Shown: positions 1-7,599 of the stretch, one piece after another | Layout of the letters: every line of letters begins with the position of its first letter | How positions within the stretch are numbered: the first letter of the stretch is position 1 | Source of the DNA: Methanomassiliicoccales archaeon | Lineage (GTDB): Archaea > Thermoplasmatota > Thermoplasmata > Methanomassiliicoccales > UBA472 | Assembly: GCA_028679935.1 (NCBI GenBank) | Contig: JAJRAL010000150.1 | Span: forward strand, 1 to 18,997 | Length of the DNA: 18,997 bases | Direction: 5' to 3' | Made by a program: the position numbers and the translations under genes | Notes under the pieces: model-generated | Told to the model about the DNA's origin: nothing | The model's database searches: none | Seen by the model: the letters and a program-made list of their open reading frames with translations, nothing else

Positions 1-930
1 CACCTGGAGAAGTCTCTCGATCATCATTGCCTGTCTCTTGCCACCCGAAGCTATGACAGCCTTCCGTGAGCCTACCACGGCGAAACCCACCTCACAATCC
101 CGGTCGATGAAGTACCTTGATATCGCGGAGGCCGCCGCAACGCCGCTCTCGAAAGCGTTTTCCACGCTGGTCCCCGTCCTCATCGTCTTTCCGGAATCGA
201 GGAATACCCAGACGGTCCTCCTTCCCTCCCGTTCGTACTCGTTCACCAGAGGCGGAACGTCCTCGTCGGCGGCTAGGCGGACCGTCGCCTTCCAATTGAT
301 GTCCCTGAATCTGTCGCCTCGGACGTAGCGGCGCAATTCGCGGAAGTCGGTGCTCTTCGTGCCGAGACGGCTCATCGCGTTGACGGGCATCGGCGTCCTG
401 GCGAGGCTGCGCGCGTCCCTGACCCTCTTTATCACCAACGGACGCTGTCTGACCAGAAGCTCCCTGCGTCCTTCAGCGGTCTCCGTCGAGATCGTCCTGG
501 TCCCGGAGAAGTGCACGCACTCCATCGTCGGCGTTCCGAACTCGTAGATGCCGCGACGTCTTCCGACGACTGAGTAGTCGTGCTTGGAATGCATCGCGTC
601 CCTGCCCTTCCAATGGACCCTCAGGTTGCTCCCTTCCGCGAGGGCAAAGTGTTCCGGGACCTTCTCGCCCACGATGACCAGGCCAATCCCCTCTTCGACG
701 GAGACTAGCCTGGTTAGGGCAACCTTCTCTCCGACCCAGGATCTGGATGCCCCTTCTGCTGCCTCCACCGTCACCTTCCCCGGCCCCGCGAACGAACCCG
801 ACAGTACGACATAGAACAGGGGGACCAGGCCGATCGCGATCAGAAGCGAGTTGCCAAGCGCGAGCCCGAGCAAGATCGGTACAGCGGCGGCAATCATCTC
901 CGTCGGCAGTCTGGTCGACCACCCTTTCAT
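1..930 (-). CDS. DUF58 domain protein, 3' end outside window
   Basis: First 310 residues of a DUF58-family membrane-anchored protein; the reading frame is open to the window edge, so the C-terminus is missing. Two hydrophobic segments (about residues 11-27 and 28-46) are followed by a soluble region. The DUF58 signature lies at about 195-218 and includes the string RGDRFRDINWKATVR, followed by a von Willebrand A-like strand with FLDSGKTM (243-250), a likely metal-site loop of variant form. The ATG at 930 overlaps the stop of the MoxR gene as ATGA, and GGGGAGAAGGGA lies just upstream, so the start is well supported. In this family DUF58 proteins are partners of MoxR AAA+ ATPases. The substrate is unknown. 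The family call is strong; the biochemical role is inference from context. Confidence 0.9.
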   Translation of the reverse strand, partial: MKGWSTRLPTEMIAAAVPILLGLALGNSLLIAIGLVPLFYVVLSGSFAGPGKVTVEAAEGASRSWVGEKVALTRLVSVEEGIGLVIVGEKVPEHFALAEGSNLRVHWKGRDAMHSKHDYSVVGRRRGIYEFGTPTMECVHFSGTRTISTETAEGRRELLVRQRPLVIKRVRDARSLARTPMPVNAMSRLGTKSTDFRELRRYVRGDRFRDINWKATVRLAADEDVPPLVNEYEREGRRTVWVFLDSGKTMRTGTSVENAFESGVAAASAISRYFIDRDCEVGFAVVGSRKAVIASGGKRQAMMIERLLQV

Positions 931-1910
931 CGGTCCCTTCTCCCCGGCAGGGCGCTCGGGGCCTCGACCTTCGACACGACCTCGGCGACAACGGCCGAGA
1001 CGGAGGTGTTCTCGTCCATCTGATACTCCATCCGCAGGATGATGCGGTGCGTCAGTGCCTCATCGACGAACGTCTTCACGTCGTCCGGCGTCACGAAATC
1101 CCTGCCACAGATGGCGGCGTTGGCCCTCGAGGCCTTTAGAAGCGCGAGCCCGCCACGAGGGCTCGAGCCCACCTGGACCGAGGGATGCTTCCTCGTGGCC
1201 CGCACGATTGAGCTGACGTAGTCGACTATCTCGCTGTCGACGTAGATCCCGCTCTCGACGAGGTCCTGCATCTCAAGAAGCTGCCCCTGGTCGACCGCAG
1301 GCAGGACGCGTCTCGATGGGTCGTCTGTCCTCCACTCCACCCTCCTTCGCAGTATCTCGCTCTCCTCCCCGAGGGTCGAGACGTAGCCGGTCGACATCCT
1401 GAGCAGGAATCGGTCGAGCTGTGCCTCCGGCAACGGGAAGGTCCCCTCGTGCTCGATCGGGTTTTGGGTGGCCATGACGAAGAAGGGACGATCCAGAGGA
1501 TAGGTCGTGCCCTCGATCGTGACCTGTCTCTCCTCCATCGCCTCGAGGAGAGCGCTCTGCGTTTTCGGAGGGGCACGGTTGATCTCATCCGCCAGCAGGA
1601 CGTTCGTGAAGATCGGTCCCTTCTCGACCGCGAACTCGGACGTCCTCGGCCTCCAGATCCTCGTGCCTATGATGTCGGCTGGTACCAGGTCGGGGGTGAA
1701 CTGTACCCTGCCCCAGACGCAGCCAATTGCCCGAGCGAACGTCTTCGCCAGCAGGGTCTTGCCCAACCCGGGATAGTCCTCGAAAAGAACGTGTCCTCCC
1801 GCAAGGGCGCCGCAGAGAAGGTGTCTCGGCACCTTCGGGTCCCCCACGAACACCTCTCCCACAGTCCTCAGTATGTCGTCCGCCTTCGACTTCAGCTCAG
1901 CGATCTCCAA
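927..1910 (-). CDS. MoxR-family AAA+ ATPase
   Basis: A 327-residue cytoplasmic AAA+ ATPase of the MoxR family, thought to act as a chaperone that remodels or activates partner proteins, commonly the DUF58 protein encoded next to it. Visible motifs: Walker A with PGLGKT (47-52), Walker B LLADEINR (105-112, D108/E109), sensor 1 ATQNP (N150), arginine finger in LDRF (R167) and sensor 2 in SPRGG (R252). The length is normal for the family. The start is TTG at 1910, with GGGAGGAGGGAG upstream. It overlaps the end of the eight-helix gene by 14 bp, and its stop overlaps the DUF58 ATG (ATGA), which implies translational coupling. All catalytic motifs are intact, so it should be an active ATPase. Confidence 0.95.
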   Translation of the reverse strand: MEIAELKSKADDILRTVGEVFVGDPKVPRHLLCGALAGGHVLFEDYPGLGKTLLAKTFARAIGCVWGRVQFTPDLVPADIIGTRIWRPRTSEFAVEKGPIFTNVLLADEINRAPPKTQSALLEAMEERQVTIEGTTYPLDRPFFVMATQNPIEHEGTFPLPEAQLDRFLLRMSTGYVSTLGEESEILRRRVEWRTDDPSRRVLPAVDQGQLLEMQDLVESGIYVDSEIVDYVSSIVRATRKHPSVQVGSSPRGGLALLKASRANAAICGRDFVTPDDVKTFVDEALTHRIILRMEYQMDENTSVSAVVAEVVSKVEAPSALPGRRDR

Positions 1911-3078
1911 CCTCGCTCCCTCCTCCCGGTTTCAATGTGAAATTGGTATCCTCGATCGGATGATCCGCCCCTCCGACAATCGAGGAGCACAGGCGGAGCA
2001 GGTCCTGGACGAGCAGCTTGCGCTCCGCTATCGCCTTCTCCTTCCTTCTCGCCTCCGATCGGACCGTGCTCAGACGGGGTTCCTCTTCCCGATAGTCGAT
2101 GATGAGCGCGATGACGCGCTTGGAGGACTCCGCGTCCACCGTGTTCTTCTCCAGGACCGATGCGACAAGCAGGATGAGGCCCTCCTTCCTTCCTTGCTCG
2201 ACGAACTCCCTCACCGCCTCGGAGGCCGCACCCAGCTCCGCCGTCTCCCTCCTGACGTCGTCTCCGAGCACCTTCCAGTCGCCGAGCCCGAGCCCGCTGC
2301 TCCTTGTCTTGAGATACCGATAGGCGAGCCAGCCGACGATTGCGAAAGCCACCACGACCATCGACCATTCGAGGATCGAAAGCGCCTGAGGCATCTCGGA
2401 GCCGACGAACGGCCGGATGACCAGGAGGTACGAGGACACGAGGAAGACGACCGCGCCGATGATGACGACGTTCCAGCTATCCTCGGCATTCGAGGCCATC
2501 CATCGGATTGTCCTAGAATTGTTCCTGGCGAGCAGAGGAAGGAGGGAAATCAACGCGGTCAACGACCCGGAAGCTAGCGCGACCGGGCCGAGCGATTGGA
2601 CGGGCCCGAGGTTGGAGAGACCGGAGGAGAGAAATCCGGTCATTCCCAGAAGGAAGAAGGTCAAAGCCCTGAGTGCGAGCCAGGTCCTTGTCTTCCGCGG
2701 ATGGAAGAAGAACAGGATGGACGAGATCAGAACGCCAGATGCGAAAACCGTCACGGCGGCGAGCTTCAGGGCGTCCACATTCTGGGCGCCGTAGAGAAGT
2801 GCAAGGAACGATCCGATGAGACCGGCCGTCAGCGTCGACCTGGAGAGCGGCTCGGCGTATCTACCCCTGAGCCCCACTCTGATCAGCGACGATGCGAGCA
2901 GGGCCAGTATCAGGATGAGCGTGGGAAGGAAGGCGACGTAGGCGCTCTCCATCTTCCAGACCGCGAGTGCCATCGATGCGAGGAGCAGTGCAAGGATCGC
3001 GGCGAAACCCAGGGCGATACGTTTGACAACCGCCATCGCCACCTCCGAGCCAAACGTGCTTCCCTCGGCGCTCTTCAT
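1897..3078 (-). CDS. Eight-helix membrane protein of the MoxR operon
   Basis: A 393-residue integral membrane protein that I cannot assign to a named family. Hydrophobic segments lie near residues 19-40, 47-65, 83-98, 105-125, 133-152, 163-183, 203-221 and 236-255, followed by a charged, probably cytoplasmic helical tail (about 260-393). The tail holds IIDYREEEPRL (326-336), a string also found nearly intact in the DUF4129-like tail of the transglutaminase gene just upstream. The ATG at 3078 overlaps the transglutaminase stop as ATGA and has AAGGGGTG before it; an in-frame ATG 14 codons later is less likely. Position between the transglutaminase and MoxR genes suggests a membrane component of the same envelope system, perhaps linking the cytoplasmic ATPase to the surface protein. 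That role is inference. Confidence 0.85.
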   Translation of the reverse strand: MKSAEGSTFGSEVAMAVVKRIALGFAAILALLLASMALAVWKMESAYVAFLPTLILILALLASSLIRVGLRGRYAEPLSRSTLTAGLIGSFLALLYGAQNVDALKLAAVTVFASGVLISSILFFFHPRKTRTWLALRALTFFLLGMTGFLSSGLSNLGPVQSLGPVALASGSLTALISLLPLLARNNSRTIRWMASNAEDSWNVVIIGAVVFLVSSYLLVIRPFVGSEMPQALSILEWSMVVVAFAIVGWLAYRYLKTRSSGLGLGDWKVLGDDVRRETAELGAASEAVREFVEQGRKEGLILLVASVLEKNTVDAESSKRVIALIIDYREEEPRLSTVRSEARRKEKAIAERKLLVQDLLRLCSSIVGGADHPIEDTNFTLKPGGGSEVGDR

Positions 3079-6000
3079 CCGGCACCCCTTCTGCCCAAGA
3101 ACGCTCTGATGCCGGAGACGGCGAGCTCCATGTCCAGGTATCCAGGACGGCCGAACTCATGCGTGCTGAAGCAGGCGACCTCGAATCTGGAAACGGCGAC
3201 CTCGAGCGCCTCCGAGCATACGCATGTCGTCTCGCGCTCGGCAAGGCGTTGGACCTCTCGGGGCGTATGATCGCGCGTGATGGACGGGGACATAGAAGAG
3301 AGTGCCTCAAGCGCCTCATGGTAGAGGCGCGCAACCTCCTCCCGGTAGTCGACGATGCGGACGATCCGCATTGAGAACCCGGCTCGCCCGATCGCCCTAA
3401 TCTCGTGGATGCCGGGCGCGAGGAGCAAACGTCCCTCCGCGGTCTCGCCTTCTACCCGAGCGAACGCGACCTCAGAACCGTCGACGAGGAGCCGCACCCC
3501 TTCGAGGCGTCCCCTGACGGCAACTGCGAGCTCCTCGTCCTGAGCCCACTTGGCCGGGAACCCCTTCTCGATGGCAGGAAACTCGATCGTGTATGGTCCA
3601 TCGATCTCCTCTATGATGGCTGGATTCCCATCCTCGCCATCGGATTTCGCGCCCCTCCTTGAGTACGCGACGCCCGCAACGACCCCTGCGACGCAGACTC
3701 CGCCGGCGATCCAGAGCAGGAATGACCAGTCGAACCCAGCGGGAGACATGGCGACCTCTGTCACCGCGCTAGCATATTCCTCGTTGCCTGCGAATGTGAC
3801 TCTGACCGTGCTCGAGTCCGGCGGAACGCTGACATCCGCGGAACCTTTGGAATCGGTCAAGGCCATCAATGTCTTGTTTCCCGCCGAGACCTCGAGCTTC
3901 GCTCCGGAAAGCGGCTCGGAGGAAGTACCTCTCAGGACAATCGCGGCGCTTCCCCCGGAGGCGACCGTCTCGAGCTTCGGTCTGTCTTTGATGCGCATCG
4001 TCCAGTTCGCGAGGGCGCAGTCCGCCAATGACATGTTTACCTCGTGAGGCCCCCTCTCGATGCCAGTCATCGGGAGGTCGACGTTCAGGAAGAAGTATCC
4101 GAACTCGTTGGTCGAGTTGTTCACCGCACTTCCGCCTGCGACGAGCGGCAAGAGCGTTACGTTGACCCCCACGGCCGGGATGTCGTTGGCGTAGACCCTG
4201 CCGACCAGAAGGTTCATTTCGCCCCGGACAAGGGTCTCGGTCACCACCTCCGCTTGGAGGGCGATGATGCTGAACTCGATCGAAGCGTTGCACGCGCCTA
4301 CGAACTGGCTGCCAGCGAACATCGCCAACACATTGCTGACGCCGTGCGATGCATATGTCAGAGAGAACGTTGCATTCCCCCCTTCATCCGTCGTCGGGTT
4401 CGGCGCGATGCCGCCCAGGTCGATGACGGCGTTGGCGATTGGCAGGCCGCTCCGCTTCTCCTCGAGGTGCAGATGGAAATCCACCGGTACCCCTTGTGGG
4501 ATGCGGACCGGGGCGCTGAGCACGAGCTCGCCGTAGTCATAGAGACTCGCCGTCGTTTCGCAAACGGCCGGAGCATACGTCTCGTTTCCAGGAGCCCAGG
4601 CGGTGACGATCAGATTGCCAGTGGGGATCCCGTCCGGAACGACGCATTGCATGTCGAATCCCCCGCCGGAAACCGTCCCGCCTCCGCAGACTATGCTATT
4701 CCCTGATGGAGCGCTCCTGACTAGGACAAGAACGCTCGCTCCCTCGATGGCGATGCCCGACCCGTCCCTGACGGTGCCGTTCACGTGGAAGCTCGTCCTC
4801 TGCTGGAGCGAGAGGTCCGAGCACCAGAGCTCGGGGTAGGTCTGATCGCCTGGCGGGACTGAGGGCAGCGGTGAGATCATGAAGTGGACGACGTGGAAGG
4901 TGTACTCGTGGCACGGAAGGTCGAGCCGGTCAGGTCCCAATGCCTTCCATCCTACAAGCACCGGCACGAGCGTGTAGTTGCCCCACTCGAGGTCGGTGAG
5001 CCAGAAGTTGCCCTGAGCGTCGGTCGCGGCGACCCTCACGAGCTCGGAGCCGCGGTAGAGGGCCAGGTCGATCCCTCCAACCGGTATCTCATAGTTGCCC
5101 CATGGGTCGCCGGGCTGAGAAGGCATCGAGACCCAACCAGCGATCCTCGCCAGCGTCTCGTTCTTGGGTTCGGCCGAGGTCACGAGGTCGTCCTTCCATC
5201 CGGCGGAATCGGGCTCGAGGTGGAATGGATCGGTGAAAGAGAACGGAGTCGCGTCCAGGATGATCCATCCGACGCCTTCGAGCTCAATCTCGGCATAGGC
5301 GTGGGCATGGGCCAGCCTGACGATCTGGAAGTTCCCATCGGGATCCACTACATATCCCGTCACGTACCTCGCAGGGATGCCGATCGAACGCGCCAGCAGC
5401 GTCAAGGCGCTGTTGAATTGGCTGCAGACACCTTTCTTGCCGTGGAGAAGGAACCATAGCACCGGGTCCTCTCCGGTGGGGGCCTTCTCGTACTTCGTGT
5501 CGTAGGTGTAGCCTGCCCGGAGGAAGTCCCTCAGGGCCATCGCCTTCTCGTACGACGTGTTCTTGCCCTGGGTGACGAAGTCTGCGAGGTCGGCGAGCTC
5601 CTGGGATATCCCCGAGGGCACCCCGAGGTATCGCTCGTCGTTCGGAGAGCTCGCGTTCGCGAGGGCGTTCACGTCATAGTTGGTGAGCAGGTATGCGCAG
5701 AGGTAGGAATCGGACACCCTGGTCACCGAGTACGTCCCGAACTCCTGCGAATACTCGATGGGACCCTCTGCCCTGAAGAGATAGGTGTCCTTGAACGTCG
5801 GGACCCCTCCGATCATCGTCCTCGCAGGTGAGACCGTCACCGAAGTTATCGTTCGGGTGGCCCCCTGCGAGTCAGGGACTGTGACGAAGGCCTCATTGAC
5901 AAACTGCGCAAGCTCTGAACCCGCGGCCGTCCAGGTGCCGCCAGAATAGTCGGTCAGCACGGCAGACCTCATGTACGCGGTGCCGGTCCTACCGTAGAGG

Positions 6001-6233
6001 ACGAACATGGTCGTATTGAGCTGCTTTTCGGTCAAGAAGCTCATGTCATTCTCCACCTTGGAGAGCGAGGCATACTGTATCAGGTTGCCCTCGGGTGACG
6101 CGTCCCCGGTCTCTCCTCCGCCTCCCTGGTTGAACATTGGCACGACGTGCACGTCGTTGATCACGCTGGAGAGCGCGGACAGCGCCACCGATGCCACTAC
6201 CACTAGGGCGATTATCTTTCCTGCTCCTTGCAC
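3075..6233 (-). CDS. Transglutaminase-like surface protein with Ig-like repeats and DUF4129-like tail
   Basis: A 1,052-residue membrane-anchored protein. An N-terminal hydrophobic helix (about 6-25) is followed by a large outer region containing a transglutaminase-like core. The catalytic triad is visible: Cys270 in GVCSQF, His311 in HAYAE and Asp327 in LDATP. Residues about 380-830 look like a series of Ig-like or carboxypeptidase-regulatory-like beta domains. A second helix (about 835-857) leads to a cytoplasmic tail (858-1052) that resembles DUF4129, with VDYREEVARLYHEALEAL (961-978) and TPREV (990-994). Fifteen N-X-S/T sequons all fall in the outer region. The start is GTG at 6233; the leader is short and the Shine-Dalgarno weak (GGTGG). 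It is the first gene of the MoxR/DUF58 operon. Family precedents (TgpA-type proteins) suggest envelope or cell-wall protein processing; the substrate is unknown. Confidence 0.88.
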   Translation of the reverse strand: MQGAGKIIALVVVASVALSALSSVINDVHVVPMFNQGGGGETGDASPEGNLIQYASLSKVENDMSFLTEKQLNTTMFVLYGRTGTAYMRSAVLTDYSGGTWTAAGSELAQFVNEAFVTVPDSQGATRTITSVTVSPARTMIGGVPTFKDTYLFRAEGPIEYSQEFGTYSVTRVSDSYLCAYLLTNYDVNALANASSPNDERYLGVPSGISQELADLADFVTQGKNTSYEKAMALRDFLRAGYTYDTKYEKAPTGEDPVLWFLLHGKKGVCSQFNSALTLLARSIGIPARYVTGYVVDPDGNFQIVRLAHAHAYAEIELEGVGWIILDATPFSFTDPFHLEPDSAGWKDDLVTSAEPKNETLARIAGWVSMPSQPGDPWGNYEIPVGGIDLALYRGSELVRVAATDAQGNFWLTDLEWGNYTLVPVLVGWKALGPDRLDLPCHEYTFHVVHFMISPLPSVPPGDQTYPELWCSDLSLQQRTSFHVNGTVRDGSGIAIEGASVLVLVRSAPSGNSIVCGGGTVSGGGFDMQCVVPDGIPTGNLIVTAWAPGNETYAPAVCETTASLYDYGELVLSAPVRIPQGVPVDFHLHLEEKRSGLPIANAVIDLGGIAPNPTTDEGGNATFSLTYASHGVSNVLAMFAGSQFVGACNASIEFSIIALQAEVVTETLVRGEMNLLVGRVYANDIPAVGVNVTLLPLVAGGSAVNNSTNEFGYFFLNVDLPMTGIERGPHEVNMSLADCALANWTMRIKDRPKLETVASGGSAAIVLRGTSSEPLSGAKLEVSAGNKTLMALTDSKGSADVSVPPDSSTVRVTFAGNEEYASAVTEVAMSPAGFDWSFLLWIAGGVCVAGVVAGVAYSRRGAKSDGEDGNPAIIEEIDGPYTIEFPAIEKGFPAKWAQDEELAVAVRGRLEGVRLLVDGSEVAFARVEGETAEGRLLLAPGIHEIRAIGRAGFSMRIVRIVDYREEVARLYHEALEALSSMSPSITRDHTPREVQRLAERETTCVCSEALEVAVSRFEVACFSTHEFGRPGYLDMELAVSGIRAFLGRRGAG

Positions 6234-6272
6234 GAGAAGCCACCAGAGGCCAGGTAGATTTCCGTTGGAACG

Positions 6273-6280
6273 CTATAAGA
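6273..6280 (-). promoter_or_regulatory. TATA box of the transglutaminase-MoxR-DUF58 operon
   Basis: TCTTATAG on the minus strand, in the 110-bp gap between the response regulator stop and the transglutaminase GTG. A start of transcription about 26 bp downstream would fall near 6250 and give a leader of about 17 nt. It is the only TATA-like element in this gap. Confidence 0.5.
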
Positions 6281-6343
6281 TGATTATGGAGGTCGGCACC
6301 GAGCGAGGTGATGCATCGATTGCCCTTGTAGTCCAGAAAACGA

Positions 6344-6817
6344 TTAGCGCCGGCATCCGATGTCCAGGGCGCTCGCGGTCGGCAGCTCGACTATGCCGAA
6401 CCAATACTCGTTGATCGTGTAGACCATCCTTAGAAGGCCGTCAAGGTCGCTCGGTTTCACAACGTATGAGTTCGCGTACAGACCGTACGTTGTCTCCACG
6501 TCCCGGTCCGACATGGAGGATGACAGAACCACGATTGGCACCGACCGGAGCCGGCCATTGGACTTGACCTCTCGGAGAACATCGAGTCCGTCCATGCGGG
6601 GGAGCTTCAGGTCGAGCATCACCAGGTCAATCGGCCTCTCCGACGGGTTCGCGTCGTTCGCCTTGAGTTGTCTGACGGCCTCGTCCCCGTCACGGACCCA
6701 TTGGATCTCGACATCTGGGTTCACCTCTTCAAAGGCCTCCATGAGCAGGCGCGCGTCCCCGGGATTGTCCTCGACGACAAGGATCTTGTGCTTACTGCCG
6801 GTTCTGGGACTCATCAT
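6344..6817 (-). CDS. Stand-alone response regulator (Rcp1-like receiver)
   Basis: A 157-residue single receiver domain with no output domain. The acidic pocket is E16/D17 (VVEDN), the phospho-acceptor is D69 in MLDLKLPRMDG, the switch residue is S99 and the conserved lysine is K121 in VVKPSD. The C-terminal stretch with EYWFGIVELP is typical of Rcp1-like receivers found with archaeal PAS histidine kinases. All catalytic residues are present, so it should be phosphorylatable. ATG codons stand at 6817 and 6814; GGAGTG about 6 nt upstream supports the first. It is divergent from a second receiver gene across a shared 230-bp region. It probably relays signals by protein contact rather than by binding DNA. 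Confidence 0.93.
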   Translation of the reverse strand: MMSPRTGSKHKILVVEDNPGDARLLMEAFEEVNPDVEIQWVRDGDEAVRQLKANDANPSERPIDLVMLDLKLPRMDGLDVLREVKSNGRLRSVPIVVLSSSMSDRDVETTYGLYANSYVVKPSDLDGLLRMVYTINEYWFGIVELPTASALDIGCRR

Positions 6818-6900
6818 GACAGCACTCCGTCGGCCCGGTTCAGCATCAGGTGCGTCGACACTGACCCCCGTCCCTGAGGCTCTGAAAGGTGAGCATCCCG

Positions 6901-6910
6901 GTACTTTATG
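6901..6910 (-). promoter_or_regulatory. TATA box of the minus-strand response regulator
   Basis: CATAAAGTAC on the minus strand, preceded by the purine-rich AGAAAG as a possible BRE. It predicts transcription from about 6880 and a leader of roughly 60 nt before the ATG at 6817. Confidence 0.45.
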
Positions 6911-6945
6911 CTTTCTGATTCTGGGCTCCAGTCGTCCCTCGGAAG

Positions 6946-6954
6946 CTAATAAGT
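6946..6954 (+). promoter_or_regulatory. TATA box of the plus-strand response regulator
   Basis: CTAATAAGT on the plus strand, with predicted transcription start near 6976 and a leader of about 74 nt. A small dyad (GACT-GAT-AGTC, 6962-6972) sits just before the predicted start and could be a regulatory site, though it is short enough to arise by chance. Confidence 0.45.
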
Positions 6955-7049
6955 AATGGGAGACTGATAGTCAGCAACTGCGGTCAGAAGCTTCGTTTCG
7001 CCGTGGTCGCAGCGCTCAGGAGCTCTCTCTCAGACAGTGGGGGTTGGAC

Positions 7050-7484
7050 GTGGACGAACCAGTGGCAAAGACGGTCAAGATTCTTCTTGTAGAGGACAAC
7101 CCGATGGACGTGAGGCTCACCAAGGAGATGCTCAAGGAAGCCAAGATCGGCAACGAGGTGGATGTCGCGGAGGATGGCCAGGCCGCTCTCGATCACCTGA
7201 TAAAGGCGTCCGAGAACGGCGGAACCGGACTCCCGGATCTTGTCTTGCTGGACCTCAACCTTCCGAGGATCGACGGAAAGAAGCTCTTGGCCCTGATGAA
7301 GGCGGACGACCGGTTCAAGCACATCCCGGTGGCCGTACTCACCGCTTCGAGCAAGGACGAGGATGTCCTTGCCAGCTACAATCTCAAGGCTGTCTGTTTC
7401 GTAACCAAGCCTGTCGACATGACCCAGATGCTCAAGGTCGTAGAATGCGTCGACGATTTCGGCCTCCGGATCGTGAAGAGGTGA
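7050..7484 (+). CDS. Stand-alone response regulator (Rcp1-like receiver)
   Basis: A 144-residue single receiver domain. From the GTG start the acidic pair is E15/D16 (LVEDN), the phospho-acceptor D68 is in LLDLNLPRIDG, the switch residue is T98 and the lysine is K120 in VTKPVD. All are intact. I chose GTG at 7050 because GTGGGGG (7037-7043) sits 6 nt upstream; a TTG at 7044 in the same frame abuts that sequence and is less likely. It is a paralogue of the divergent receiver at 6344-6817 and lies upstream of the PAS sensor gene, which has its own promoter. It has no output domain, so it probably acts by protein-protein contact or as part of a phosphorelay. Confidence 0.93.
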   Translation: MDEPVAKTVKILLVEDNPMDVRLTKEMLKEAKIGNEVDVAEDGQAALDHLIKASENGGTGLPDLVLLDLNLPRIDGKKLLALMKADDRFKHIPVAVLTASSKDEDVLASYNLKAVCFVTKPVDMTQMLKVVECVDDFGLRIVKR

Positions 7485-7496
7485 GGTGGCGATCCA

Positions 7497-7508
7497 GGTT
7501 GGCCAACC
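7497..7508. promoter_or_regulatory. Perfect 12-bp palindrome next to the sensor promoter
   Basis: GGTTGGCCAACC is a perfect inverted repeat ending 5 bp before the TATA box at 7514. A further half-site (CAACC, 7509-7513) runs on to the TATA box, where the BRE should be. The position suits an operator for a dimeric regulator that would block or recruit transcription factor B. No cognate regulator can be named. Confidence 0.45.
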
Positions 7509-7513
7509 CAACC

Positions 7514-7521
7514 ATATAAAC
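7514..7521 (+). promoter_or_regulatory. TATA box of the PAS sensor gene
   Basis: ATATAAAC preceded by CCCAACC. Predicted transcription start is near 7540, giving a leader of about 60 nt that is GC-rich and contains possible hairpins (GGGC-AAAG-GCCC around 7553-7564, and GCGA/TCGC arms further on). Confidence 0.6.
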
Positions 7522-7599
7522 GTGAGATGCTCGATTATGTGGAACGTCGGGGGGCAAAGGCCCGCAGCGACATCCTAGGCTCGCAGCCCTGAAGCGGTC

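Noticed and set aside
1873..2577. Plus-strand open frame of 234 codons opposite the eight-helix gene
   Set aside because: Low-complexity charged product antisense to a clear membrane protein with coupled starts and stops on both sides.
7540..7599. Resemblance of GGGCAAAGGCCC to part of a c-di-GMP (GEMM) riboswitch
   Set aside because: Only a short GCAAAG-like string matches; the conserved second stem and receptor elements are not evident.
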